DNA of 64,000 nucleotides from Atrina japonica (Eukaryota; Mollusca; Bivalvia; Pterioida; Pinnidae): contig BROG01000244.1 in assembly GCA_030159075.1 (NCBI GenBank), positions 305,001 through 369,000 of the forward strand, read 5' to 3'. The notes below the pieces were generated by a model. It was not told the origin of the DNA. It searched no databases and saw only the letters and a list, made by a program, of their open reading frames with translations. Every line of letters begins with the position of its first letter. Position 1 is the stretch's first letter. Position numbers and translations under genes: made by a program. Positions 12,086 through 23,397 of the stretch are shown piece by piece.

Positions 12086-13211
12086 ATTGTAATCACTTCG
12101 CGTCCGGCGTCCGTCCGTAAACTTTTTTATATTTTCGACTTCTTCTCTGAAACTACTGAAGGGATTTTGACGAAACTTGACAGGAAGCTAGTGCTCAAGG
12201 CCCTTCACCAAGTGGTTTCAGAGTTTTCAGCCAGTTTGGTCTAGGGGTGAATCCATTATGGAGCTGATTAGGTACCCCTCTTAAAAAATCTTCTTCTCCA
12301 GAATCGCTACATGAATTTAAAACAGATTGTTTCTGAGAGATGTATGTCATGTTTTAATTTTTGAATTTACTCTGTGGTGGGGTAAATACAAAAATTAAAA
12401 CATGACAACTGGTTGTCATGTTTTAATTTTTGTATTTACCCCCCCCCCCCCCCACACACACACACACAGTAAATTCAAAAATTAAAACATGACATGTACA
12501 TGGATGTAAAATTCAAGTTTGTATTTTTATAGAAATCGGAATATTAATTTTTGACGTCTTTTTAGACTTTGTCATTTTCATTTATTCTTGCACGATTTCC
12601 TAGATGTTCTCCCCTTGTATTCACTTTGATGCATTTATTTAATGTGTTTTACTTGTAACTAGGTGAAGAAATGTTTTGTTTTTTTTGCAAGAATTTTGTC
12701 GAAATTTAGTTCCTGGATTTTTTATGAATATTTTAAGAATGCAAACAGGAGGGATGCATTTTTTACACTATCAGCTTTTTGTTTCAAAACCACTGAAGGA
12801 ATTTTGACGAAAATTCATAGAAAGCAAGTACTGAAGGTCCTCTATCAAGTTATAGTTTTCAGCCAGATCGGCCCAGAGATGGATCCACGTGGGGCAAAAT
12901 AGGTCCCATAAGGTACTCCTCTTTAAAAATCTTCTTCTCCAGAACCGCTGCATGAATTGAAAAACTGGGTGATCTACATGGATGTATGATTCAAGTTTGT
13001 ATTTTTCATAGAAATCGGAATATTAATTTCTGACGTGTTTTTTTTTTAAGTCTTCAGACTTTGTCATTTTCATTTACTGTTGCATTATTTCCTCAATTAT
13101 CTCCCATTACATTCACTTTCATGCATTCATTTCAAGTAATTTACTTATAACTAGGTGAAGAAATGTTTTTGTGCAAGAATTTTGCCGAACTAGAATTTTT
13201 TTATGATTTTG
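12055..13211 (+). mobile_element. AGCTCACCTG-type interspersed repeat with internal duplication
   Basis: Begins with a hairpin AGCTCACCTGAGCC / GGCTCAAGTGAGCT (12055-12068 and 12072-12085), followed by CGTCCGGCGTCCGTCCGTAA and sequence about reading CTGAAACTACTGAAGGGATT. A second copy starts at 42540. I recognise this head as a very common bivalve interspersed repeat. About 12130-12690 and 12770-13190 are diverged direct copies of each other (shared GAAATCGGAATATTAATTT and CTTCTTCTCCAGAA). It sits inside the minisatellite. Mechanism of spread and right end are unknown. Confidence 0.7.
12345..12494. repeat. 150-bp nested palindrome
   Basis: Four alternating arms: TGTCATGTTTTAATTTTTGA (12345), its inverse ending 12407, direct again at 12414, inverse again ending 12494. 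Arm 1 pairs best with arm 4 (both contain the TTGAATTTACT variant) and arm 2 with arm 3 (TTTGTATTTACCCC variant). A C15-type run and (CA)n lie between arms 3 and 4. Likely a MITE-like foldback inside the larger repeat; unit 2 of the host repeat lacks it. Confidence 0.85.
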
Positions 13212-13320
13212 TAAGAATGCTTTATCTGGCTCTCGTTCGTCATATGATTTTTTTCTGGCTCTCGTTCGTCATATGATTTTTTCTGGCTCTTGCTCATCAT
13301 ATGATTTTATTTTTTATCTA
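13212..13320. repeat. Continuation of the 27-bp minisatellite
   Basis: Three units of TCTGGCTCTCGTTCGTCATA type, matching the array that stops at 12054. They show the array was split by the 12055-13211 insertion or expanded around it. Confidence 0.85.
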
Positions 13321-14234
13321 TTTTGTAAAACAAATTTTCCTGAAGGCGAAGTCCGGGAAATTGTGAGAAGCAGAATGAAATGATTAAATTTGAAACTATA
13401 TACAAGACCAACACAACCTATTTTGTTTCGAAGTTTCTTTGTTGGATTATACATTGTTATAATAAGCTAACTAAACTAATGTTTAAGCTAAATACAGTGG
13501 TATATGTATCCATGTTCACACATAGCTTAGTGATACAGAATAGTTTCAACAGGACTTGATTATCGTTTTCAGTTTTAAACCGTTCAGTGACAAGTACAGT
13601 CCTAAACTAATCTCTTGTTTTCACTGAATAATCCTTTGTTAGATCACCTGCTTTTAATTCCATTGCATTGTTCGAGATTTAAACTGAATTATATTTAGTG
13701 CAGTTAGTCGTAATAAGCTTACCAATCGGCAAAAAATAGATGTATTAGCAGCGATGTGTAAATCATTAGATATATCGCTGGTATTAACAAGTTGCGTTGG
13801 CGTTCTTAAGTGTATTTAAGTTACTTCCCTTTAATTATCGAGCTGTGCGTCGCGAAGCACGGAACATATCCATGCCCATAGAGCAGCGACGTGAAACCCA
13901 GTGTAAACATGATAGATATATACGTTAAAACACTTGCCGACATTACCAAAAGTAAAGTTTGGATCACACTATCCTGCAATGTACAAATTATTACAAATTA
14001 CAGATTTATTTAGATGAAAAATATTAGTTCATTGCTTTGTTTAATTCTTGCCCAAAGCGTAGGCCTATATGTGAACAAGATATCATACTTAATCGGCGAT
14101 AGAGTATAAAACAAAACAATTTAATTATAAATAACATAAGTTTATAGATGAGACCCATATACAAATGTATATGTAAATTAGCTCACATCCTGATCCGAAG
14201 TCGCAGGATGGGAAGAAATGAAACACTTAATTTT
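13321..14234. other. Intergenic, no gene recognised
   Basis: No coding or RNA signal. A TTAGATATATCGCTGGTA stretch near 13765-13783 resembles the palindrome arms at 14235-14279. Confidence 0.5.
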
Positions 14235-14279
14235 ATCAGCGATATATAAAGCTAACAGTTAGCTTTATATATCGCTGAT
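14235..14279. repeat. Perfect 22-bp inverted repeat with 1-nt spacer
   Basis: Left arm 14235-14256, right arm 14258-14279, fully complementary. The right arm contains AGCTTTATATATCGCTG, which recurs identically at 23856-23872 next to a foldback element, so it is a repeat-family end rather than a local regulatory site. Confidence 0.9.
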
Positions 14280-15252
14280 TTTATAGAAACTCTATCTGAA
14301 ACATGAAAGTAACAATGCCGTAACATAACCAGTTATAATGAATCATTTACACACTAACGGTCTGCAAAAGTTTGCGTATTTATTCAGTGAGTGTTTTTCA
14401 TGGGAATATTTGTATATGTATTTCAATAGATTTTACCTGTTTTAACTTTGTATTTATCGCTACTTAAAACATTCGATTATGTAATTTTCGTAAGAAAACA
14501 TTTTTAAAATATTAACAGCATATCAAAATAATATAGGCTTGTTCTGTCACTACACTGCCTATACTACAAATGTCCCTTCCAATGTAAATCCGTTTATGAA
14601 TTACCACCACGTAGATTATACATGTATATTTATTGATAAATTGAAAGATATTTTGGGTTTATTGACATTGGTGCTTCGATTAAGATGTTACCTTACTTAT
14701 GAACATGATTTATTGATATATTCAATATTCATGTTTCTATTTTAGTTATCACTTACAAAATAGAATCCGTATAATTCCAAAATAAACGCCCATCTTATAG
14801 GACGCCACGAGGATAAAAGTACACTGACAAAGGTGTTTTGTATTCAATAAATCACCATTATTATACTTTGGACATTGAGTAGAGATGTCTGTACCATCGT
14901 CCATTACAATATGTCGAACGTGCCGGATATGTGGCCGAGGTATTTTAGTATCGATTTTTCTATTAATATTTTTGTATATTTTTTATGATTTCTATATTTA
15001 AAGTCTTGTAATGAAGACAGGATATCATATCATAGAGGTCTAGTAAACAAGTATAAAAACATGTATCATAGACCTGGCCCTAGAGCTATGCTCATCAAAA
15101 AAGAAACTTTTGTTTCCTGTTTCCTAATATACCAGAGCCTGTCATTTTTATGGGTATTTTATCGCACTTTTATGCACAAGGGTGTGAATAGACAATCAAC
15201 GTATGTGTTGCATAATTCATACGGTTTGACGTGGATAGTTGATTCCATCTCC

Positions 15253-15254
<2 letters not shown>

Positions 15255-15316
<62 letters not shown>
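15255..15316. repeat. (GA)n microsatellite
   Basis: About 31 GA units. The Arg-Glu or Leu-Ser repeat frames crossing it are artefacts. Sequence from 14280 to 15254 shows no gene. Confidence 0.96.
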
Positions 15317-15318
<2 letters not shown>

Positions 15319-15647
15319 CTATAACTAATGCCGCGGTCATTCGAACTATGACACAACCCTCTGTTTCAATTGTCCGTATGCTAACACATGACATGTTGTA
15401 TGCTTTGTCAACAACGTTAACATACGTTTTGAAATGGTGGCTTAGGAAGCAAACAAAAGGGGCCATTTCTATATAGGAAGCAAATCAAACGGGACCATTT
15501 TTATATACATTAACAAGTACATTTTAAACAATTTTTTTACGCGTTGATGATATAAGAATGTTGCTTGTATGTGAAAAAGTGGGGACCAGACTCCACTTCC
15601 GATTCCTCGACTACTGGATTTAACTGTATAATAACTTTTAATGACAT

Positions 15648-15709
15648 CCCTCATATCAAATCCCATGATGGTCAGTATCCCTCATATCAAATCCCATGAT
15701 GGTCAGTAT
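15648..15709. repeat. 31-bp unit, two tandem copies
   Basis: CCCTCATATCAAATCCCATG and the next eleven bases occur twice without change, implying a recent duplication. Confidence 0.9.
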
Positions 15710-15751
15710 GCAACTTGACTCACAAATAAAAATTGATACGTTATATAGGAG

Positions 15752-15809
15752 TATCATGTTTCCACTTTTTGATTTACCAGGGTTTTAACCAAAAAGTTGA
15801 AACATGATA
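15752..15809. repeat. Hairpin, 20-bp arms
   Basis: TATCATGTTTCCACTTTTTG pairs with CAAAAAGTTGAAACATGATA with one mismatch around an 18-nt loop. Its ATCATGTTT end resembles the arms of the 12345-12494 palindrome. Confidence 0.8.
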
Positions 15810-16883
15810 ATAGGAGTATAAACATTGCTATGTACCTTGCTTCTTTTCGCGATGTATAATCGAGTTTCTTACCATTGTATATATCCGTATATCAGTTGTA
15901 CTATGTGTATTGTTGTTTTTGTTTTTGTTTATTTACATGAGGCACTGTATAATACAAGTGTTAAAATGTAGGTACTAGCTGGTACTATCGACGTCACTGG
16001 GTTTTGTTTTTACCAACTTTGTGTCATTTTAGACAGCATTTATCATGCATCTAGTCTGTTGAGCGAATACATATCACCGCGTTTGTCATCTTTGGTTTTT
16101 ATTTATTTGCATACACGAATATATTATGTGTATCGTTGGTCACACCATATCCATTTACATAGAGAAAGTGGCGGGTTAAGAAAAGCATGGAAATCGGAAT
16201 TATGCAAAGCTGCAGTGGATACAGACCTATAATTCAAGTATAACAGGTCAAATTAAAAGACTTATTTGTTTAACTGTAGCGGTTTTACTTTCTGAAAAAA
16301 TTAACGTCTAAACTAACATCCCCAACACATAATATGTCTGATATACAATCTAATTAGATTAATTCACACTTGGGAAAGTATAAAATGTAGATCCAATAGG
16401 GCCTACAAGGTTTGTCCGAGTGTCGTCTAGGGCACTGCAAATTTAAAATGGTCTCTCTTAATCAGACTACTTATAATAGTACTTTTATAAGATTTCCACT
16501 CAGCCATCCAACAACCCCTCTATGTCAAGCTGTTTACTAAAACGGCCAAGCTAGGTATCTTGAAGTCTGTCATTCTACACTTAAAAAGCAAGTACCACTA
16601 TCTACACATAACACAAACTATGGAAGACCCGGGTAAAGAAACGGGTGGTAATTAGGGCTTTATGTAGTCATGGCCTTGCCATACGATAAATCATGTTGAC
16701 CTAACCGAGGATAACATCTGTTAGTGTGTAGAGTATATATAACTATCATCAATATCGTCTCCATTGCTTACATTGTTAACATATTTGCCGAATCACAGTG
16801 CTCTATCCAGCGGCGTGCAACTTTACAAACGTGTGCATTGATAAAATATCAACATCGTCAAATTTTTGCAGACATATATGCAT

Positions 16884-17046
16884 AGGCGTCGTAACCGGGG
16901 GGCTAGAGGGGGGCTTAGCCCCTCCCCCCACTTTTTTTTGCAAAGATAGACATAGGTGTTGAAAATTGGGGCTTAGCCCCCAGACGTTTCTGGCGTGTGT
17001 GTGTTTTAAGTTGGTTTAGGCCCCCCCTCCCCCCACTTTCAATTTG
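16884..17046. repeat. G/C-run-rich repeat fragment
   Basis: Contains GGCGTCGTAACCGGGGGG, GGGGGGCTTAGCCCC, GGGGCTTAGCCCCC and a C-rich end, with self-complementary runs, quite unlike the AT-rich surroundings. GTGGCGTAACCGAGGG at about 22175 looks like a related start. Origin unknown; 15810-16883 shows no feature. Confidence 0.5.
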
Positions 17047-17744
17047 CTTCCAACGCGTATGTATGTATGATATGTATTCGCTCGAATATCCATCACTAGG
17101 AGTGTTTTATCATATTTTCAAAGTATCCATTTCATGAAGTTGTATTGAAAAGAAAAAAAACCCATCCTATCATCGGCTTTTACATATAAACATAGGTCCA
17201 TGTCCCATTCACATCCAAATATAGAATCTAGAGCAATAATAATGCCTTAATTGAACTATCTCACAAAACGACGCCTTTAAAAAGTGCATTGTGTCCAGCA
17301 ACTTTGCATAGCCTCAATTTAAGTTTAAAGAATAAACTTGAATTGCTTATTATCTTTCTTCCATACGTATGTTTCTGTGGTTGTATAAAAATAGTTCGGC
17401 TTAATGGACAGTGCCCATCAATTAGCCTGTCATTCCATTTCCCAACGAGACAGTCCGTCACACTCGGTCGCAGTTATACACGACTGAGATTTGTTGCTTA
17501 CACTGCGTGTTAAATATACCATACTTCAATGAAAATAACGCTGACTGCCCTTAGCTGATTTAACAAGAAATTTTGAACTTGCACATGGCGGAGGGATATC
17601 ATTCATCCTAACTTTAGTAACAAAGAAATCATAAAGAACGAAAACAGATGTATTTACATAGTGTGGAGTTTGTGTTGATTCTTAAAAGTGCAATTTGTGC
17701 CTGATTAAAGAAAAGTTACCTACTGGGTGTGTTTACGAGACAAT

Positions 17745-17958
17745 ATGGATTTTTTCTTTGATTTGTTTGACTCTGAGAAGAAAAGAAGGGCTAATTCAGA
17801 CAACAGGACCCGTACAGGGAGCGGTGGTGAGTTGCCACCCCTCCGACGAGAGAGGGGCCACCACGTGATAAGTTTCAGAAAATATGACCAACGAGACACT
17901 AATCGCGTTCGTGAGGAAAGAATACGTCGAGAACTCCATCGACTTTATCTCTGGGACA
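17745..17958 (+). CDS. PRKACA: Alternative first coding exon of PKA-C (long basic N-terminus)
   Basis: The ATG has a good context (A at -3, G at +4) and an in-frame stop upstream at 17706. It opens 71 codons plus one base before a strong donor, ACA|GTAAGT. The leftover base is phase 1, exactly what exon 2 needs: A + TT gives Ile followed by KEFLAKAKEDF. The result is a 407-residue kinase whose first 71 residues start MDFFFDLFDSEKKRR and end RRELHRLYLWD. The segment is rich in Arg, lacks an N-terminal Gly and so would not be myristoylated. Mammalian C-beta-2 also carries a long non-myristoylated N-terminus with a Trp-Asp just before the KEFLAKAKEDF helix, and I recall N1/N2 N-terminal isoforms of the Aplysia enzyme. 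The exon sits 16.5 kb upstream of exon 2. Its assignment to this gene is inferred from phase, donor and order; transcript evidence is not available here. Confidence 0.68.
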
Positions 17959-19946
17959 GTAAGTATAAAAATATCAAATTACTGTAGGCCATAACACAAG
18001 ATGTTAATCTGCTTCTAGATCGAAAAACGTTTAAAAAGTGTATACCTACACATTTGTTACTAAAAATAGACACGGTGTTACTATAAGTAGCACAGTTGGA
18101 CAGATCGTATTGCATTACGATGCATTTAAGCCAGATAAAATTAGTATAATAGGTCTCAAAGGTGTGTTTTATTGTGCCTTTAAAGAATGACTCGTCTGAC
18201 AATATTTAGTCATCCGGAATTCTGATAATCAAGACACTCCTTGTCGCTTTGTAGAACACGTCGCTTGGAACGGACAACGGACTTCTAACTGTATACTGTT
18301 CACAACAAACAATTTAAATCTTCGATCACACTGTAAACAAACATTATAACCTCAATGATATCCTAAAATGTCTTACTAATTCAAAAATAGCTGCCATTAA
18401 AAACCACGGATCATGTGATATAAGACACACATAGAACATGAACTCTGCATAAAATTATTCATGTTTATATAATAACTAATTCATTATACATACATGTATA
18501 TATGTTAGAAAACGGGGGTCTCGACGAAATGCAGGCTAAATGTAATTAAAAAAGGGTAATGAAATTTAGTAAAATCCAGTTTAGTATTTATGTATTTTTT
18601 TTTTTCGTTGTTGTTGTTGTTTTGTTCGAATTGGTTCATTGATGAATATCAAATTTCACTGGGAGATATATAAAACCTGTTAGATTTAGTCAACATTTTT
18701 GTCAAATTAATATTACGAATCTTGAATTATATTGGGTTATTGAAAGAGGTAAAGTTGGAGAACTCATATTTACTAATATGCTTTTCATCTTTGAGAGAGG
18801 TTATTATGATATCCTGTTCACATTTTTTTAATAGTGAAATTTTCTTCGATTGTCCAGTGTGGTGCCGTCACATATCAGTGATGAGATCAGTAGTTAGCCT
18901 GATAGATAAATGATTACAAATGTAAAGAATATAAGATATATACATTCTATACAGCATGTACATAACACCAAAAGGTCATTTATACACTATTCAATTCAGT
19001 GTTAAAAGAAAATTAAATCTTCGATTGCATGTCATGATAATAAAGATAATTCAACAATTACAGCAACACTCCATCAACAAATCAGATACACATGTATGTT
19101 CATTTCTAACTGTAATATGGACCAGAATATAATAACAAAATATAGTACTACAGTATACCCCAGAAAGACTGAGTACAACATGCTTGATTAAGAACGAACT
19201 GTAGAGTTCTCAAATGACACTTTTAATTCAGAAAATATGTTATAATCAGTGCGTAAATAGACTTTGACACAAACAAGCAACATATTTTTAATACAACTTC
19301 AACCAAAGAATGTCACCATTGTTTGAAATTCATCACACGAAATAAAAAACGTAGCATTTATTCAGAATGTAGAGAGAGAGCGAGCACTAGTTAGAATATA
19401 AGTTTAGAAAGCAGTTTGCTGTTATGTACAGGTTTTGAAAAAAAGCTCCACCGTTGCTCATTACGTCCATGCTTGCGGCCCATGGTTTCTAACTGGATGT
19501 TGTATCAGAAACTGATATAAAGAAATTGATGATGTTTGTTTCTAAGACCTTCTTGACAAATCAACTTCATTGCTAATGTCAGCAAAGAAAGCCCCATGGA
19601 TTACTGGACCTAGTAATGTAAGGTACCTACTCTGACGCGTATTATACATCATGTTCAAAATAAGACGATAGAAGTACAAGATAGACGTCATGTGTGTGGA
19701 CGACAGCGTTTTATGACGTCCAAGACTTCGTTCTTTTCGTAAATGATCAGAACTTTCTAACAAATTGAGTTTAGACACAAAGACGTGTTAATCATCAGGT
19801 CAAAAACATGTTCAAAGTAATGAATAATATGTTGTCCACATTTTGTTGCGACAAATACTTATAGCACTAGAAATAATTTATCAGATATTAAGAACACGGA
19901 GACTTAATGTAATTACTAAATTGAAATCATTTGCTCAACCACTGAG
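17959..19946. other. Non-coding interval after the long alternative first exon
   Basis: If 17745-17958 is a PKA-C first exon this is its intron. AT-rich, with a poly-T and (GTT)n tract at about 18595-18625. No further exon recognised. Confidence 0.5.
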
Positions 19947-20187
19947 GGGTCACCGTGGTTAGAGCATCGCGCTTTGAATCATAAAGGTTCTCACTTACTG
20001 TCAGCGTAGGTTTGAGACTCGCTTGAAACTAAGCCGATTTTTTAGAGAAAGTTTGCCAGTTTACTTGCGCAAGGCCGGCGGTCACCTTCCGGGTACATTG
20101 TAACCGGGTTCTCTCCCCCACCACTAAAAACTGATCGCCATGATAAAACTGAAATATTGTTGAGTGTGGCGTAAAGCAACATTCAAA
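19947..20187 (+). mobile_element. tRNA-derived SINE, family A, copy 3
   Basis: A-box region CCGTGGTTAGAGCATCGCGC, body AGTTTGCCAGTTTACTTGCG, 3' part TTGTTGAGTGTGGCGTAAAG and a short CAAAC-type tail. A perfect 13-bp duplication CTCAACCACTGAG flanks it (19934-19946 and 20188-20200), so the insertion is recent. Confidence 0.88.
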
Positions 20188-20522
20188 CTCAACCACTGAG
20201 ACTTGAAAAATCGAAGTCCTTTACAGGCTTTACGCCTAATTGAATCCGCCATTGCTACCTTATAAAGTGAGAATAAGTCTGTCTCAGACTCTAAGACTCA
20301 ATCTCTTGTTTCGTATCGCATCTGGCTACACGGAGTCTAGAAGTTGTCATTTTACTACTTGTTTAACTTTAATATTTTGATCTTGGTGCGAAATGTCTTA
20401 AATTCATTTCCCTTGATTCTTAATGTACCCGTCAGAAGTAAAATCTATAACAAATCCTACACGGCCCTTGACTACATTAATTTTATTTCTCTTGCCGGAG
20501 TAATTTTGCCTTGACCTTAAAA

Positions 20523-20532
20523 TCTCGCGAGA
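20523..20532. promoter_or_regulatory. TCTCGCGAGA palindromic promoter motif
   Basis: A perfect ten-base palindrome TCTCGCGAGA sits in an otherwise AT-rich tract. In animals this motif is an element of TATA-less, broadly active promoters. It lies 87 bp before the ATG of the candidate short first exon at 20619, a plausible distance for a core promoter. Function is inferred from the motif and its position only. Confidence 0.45.
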
Positions 20533-20618
20533 TTTGGGTCGTTCAAGTTTGAAAGAGCGGTAATTTTTGGGTTATGGTATTGACGGAAGCGTCTGCTGTT
20601 CATACTCCTAGAACAAAG

Positions 20619-20649
20619 ATGTCACAAGACTATGAACCTCTCCCGGAAG
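20619..20649 (+). CDS. PRKACA: Candidate short first coding exon of PKA-C
   Basis: ATG opens ten codons (MSQDYEPLPE) plus one base G, followed by AAG|GTTGAT. The exon side of the donor is consensus but the intron side is weak; note that the certain exon 7 of this gene also uses a weak donor (AAG|GTTACA). The phase is 1, so splicing to exon 2 restores Val and KEFLAKAKEDF, giving a 346-residue kinase without the myristoylation signal. An upstream TCTCGCGAGA motif supports a promoter here. The frame hits a stop at once if the donor is not used (GTT GAT then TTG TAA region), so the peptide is only meaningful as a spliced exon. It could also be a non-coding first exon or chance. Confidence 0.35.
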
Positions 20650-21430
20650 GTTGATATTTGTAATCAGGCTTTTTCATTACTATTTAAGATATTTTCACAT
20701 TCAATATTTCAATCATAATGAAAGTGGTAGGCGTTGTAAGTGTGCTTTACTTCAAACATATCGGTCTTTAGCTAGGCCTGAACAGCATTCTGCAATTCTG
20801 GCATCTGTCCGTGTCGGCCATGGTCATGGACCCATCAATCATTTTGTTCACTTATTAGGGTCTAGATATATCAATAGATTTAGTTCTACTAGATCTGTTG
20901 ACATTTATTCTAAAAATTATCACTTGAGTATTGACATTTTGACTGGACAGAAAACATCTGTTTCCATATGTTGATCCACTTTCAAGAGAAACACCCGAAT
21001 ACACAGTTGTAGAGTACTGACTTGTGTGTGAATTGTGAATATTTTTAGTATAGTACTGCGTCTTTGTGTTACCGGGTTTCGACCTACTAAAAACAAGTGT
21101 AACAGCAATTTTCATTGTTGCGGTGTCCACTGCCGTTTTTCGGTCATAACTACTGTAATTAAAAAAGAATGTCCTTTCCAGTGATTTTAGGTTTCTACAT
21201 TTTTTTTGTCACAGGTTTCCTCGTTTTTTATGTTTCCGACAAATTTGTGATTTTCTCTTGTCATCAAAATGGTGAGACCTGTTTTCGACATATGTAAACT
21301 TTGGTCCAAAACATGGAAACGAAATGACTCTAAAATATGGAAATTCATGTTTTCAAAGATCGTGTTTCTGGTGATTACATAGGTAATAAAAATGTACATG
21401 TAATAGTTTTCAGTATAAAAATAGTAATCT
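20650..21430. other. Non-coding interval, no feature recognised
   Basis: Between the short candidate first exon and a SINE. The open frames on both strands show no domain. Confidence 0.45.
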
Positions 21431-21592
21431 TATAGCGAAATACCCGTGACTTTTACTTCGTGTGCTGAGCGCATGGCGAAAGAACAGTCACTACTGCAGT
21501 ACCATTTTAAAAGTCTTTGGTATGACCCGATATCATACTGGGAATCGAACCAGGAAACTTCCGCTTACCTCTAGACCACCGCAAGCGGTAAA
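21431..21592 (-). mobile_element. tRNA-derived SINE, family C, minus strand
   Basis: Read on the minus strand the head has an A box GTGGTCTAGAGG and B box GGTTCGATTCC, as in Gly/Asp/Glu-type tRNAs but with a shortened anticodon arm, so it is not a functional tRNA. The body continues to GAAGTAAAAGTCACGGG. No other copy is in the window. Confidence 0.65.
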
Positions 21593-23395
21593 ACATTGAT
21601 AATTCACTGGGAAAATTTACAATCATTGATATAATCTAGATACACAATCTAGTGCAGGATCAAGATCTTGTACTTGTAGAGAAAGCATAGACTGGTTAGG
21701 GTCAATTATTGCAAACTATATTGTTCTATATCGTCCACACTGTGATAATAATTTAACCTTTATGGATAAAGCTGTTGAATGTCAAAAAGTATATTCGGTA
21801 ATACTGCATATCTGAAAGTTAAAATGTTGGAATATTTATTTTTTGTACAGATTTCTGAAATGATTTAAATCTGGGTTTAAGGTCTTTGTCTTTGATTTCA
21901 AGACGACAATGAGATTTAACAATAAAATCATGCCAAAACACTAGTCAGCCAGGTGAATGAACTTTGCAGTTCTGCTACAAGTTCAAATAAAATACATATG
22001 ATTATTTCCCATGAACTAAAGTAAAGATTGAAATAATAATAAAACCCAGTTCATTCATGACTTTCTGGCGAAGTCATGGTTTTGCTAATCTTGACTCGTC
22101 CTTCAACCATTCTATTCATTCATTCAATCATATGGATTAAATCTAATCCATTTCCCCTATGATCTATTATCAGTGGCGTAACCGAGGGCTGCTCCGAATG
22201 CACTTGACCACGATCCACTCTAAGATTATGTATATATCAATCTCTCGAATGCATGTCTGTTCGTTCCCGTTCAATTTATGCACACAGTTCTGTCATTCCT
22301 GTTCACGTCGGTAATCATTAACCAAGTCCTTCTAAGTGCACATGTTCTATACTATAAACTACTTCAGTACATCGCATGGGTGTTAAATATTATGTCGATA
22401 CATTTCTTTGTACATGCTAGTATAATTTTTCATCAATCTCCACCCGATGGCGGACGCCGGTTCGGTAGCCAACGGTCACAGATTAAGTGATCACATCGCA
22501 AGCGAAAGGTCTGAAGTATTTTGGATGCATATACAATTATTGGTTGTTCTATAATTAGCAGGGGTTCCGCCAACGTCGTGCAACCACGGTCCTGAATCGT
22601 TTTCCGAGTATAGCGATTTTGGACCGTGTTTGTGCGACATTATAGTTCCGCATGAAGAATTGAATGTCGATTATTTTTTAGATGAGAACTAAATCTGAGA
22701 TGCAGTTGTGTCACGGATTAGGTCTACATATAGTCTTTCCCTACTGAAGTCTAGTAAAGGATTTCCCCTCTGGACTATATCACAATCCGAAACGAGAAAT
22801 GACTAAATGCATGTAAGTAATTATTCAAGGTTATGTGTACTGTATTATAAATCGAGGTAAATTTATTGATATCAACTGAAAAAAAAATAAAAAAGTGAAA
22901 CCCCGAAGTAACTTAAAATCGGACAAAATTTCAGCAGTCTGGTAACTGGTTAGAAGGCCACAATTATGATTATATGAATTATTTTTATTTGCAATAGAGT
23001 AGACATATTTTTAGTTGTTCCGTTCCACTACGGTTCGTCATAACTGTATGCAGTTTCGAAGAAAAAATGTAAGTCTATAAAAAATCGTGTTCCGTTTGAT
23101 AGACTGTGTAGATACAAATCAACACCAATCTACAATATTGAATATGAATGCGAGTTATCGTTCTTTGTATGCAATGTATGCATACATGTATTGTAATTAG
23201 GGTTAACTTGTGTATTTTTATACATAGATGTAACTGGTTGTGGGTATATATTTAATAATATGATGAAAAAAAAACAATATAAGTTGTAAAATTAATTTTG
23301 ATTTAAAATTGACACGAGTCAATTAACTGGTAATATATATATATGTGTGTGTGTGTGTGTGTATATAAACTGGCAATCAATTTTGATGTTCTGAT
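21593..23395. other. Non-coding interval, no gene recognised
   Basis: AT-rich, with a (TA)(TG)(TA) tract at about 23333-23366. Confidence 0.5.
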
Positions 23396-23397
23396 GT

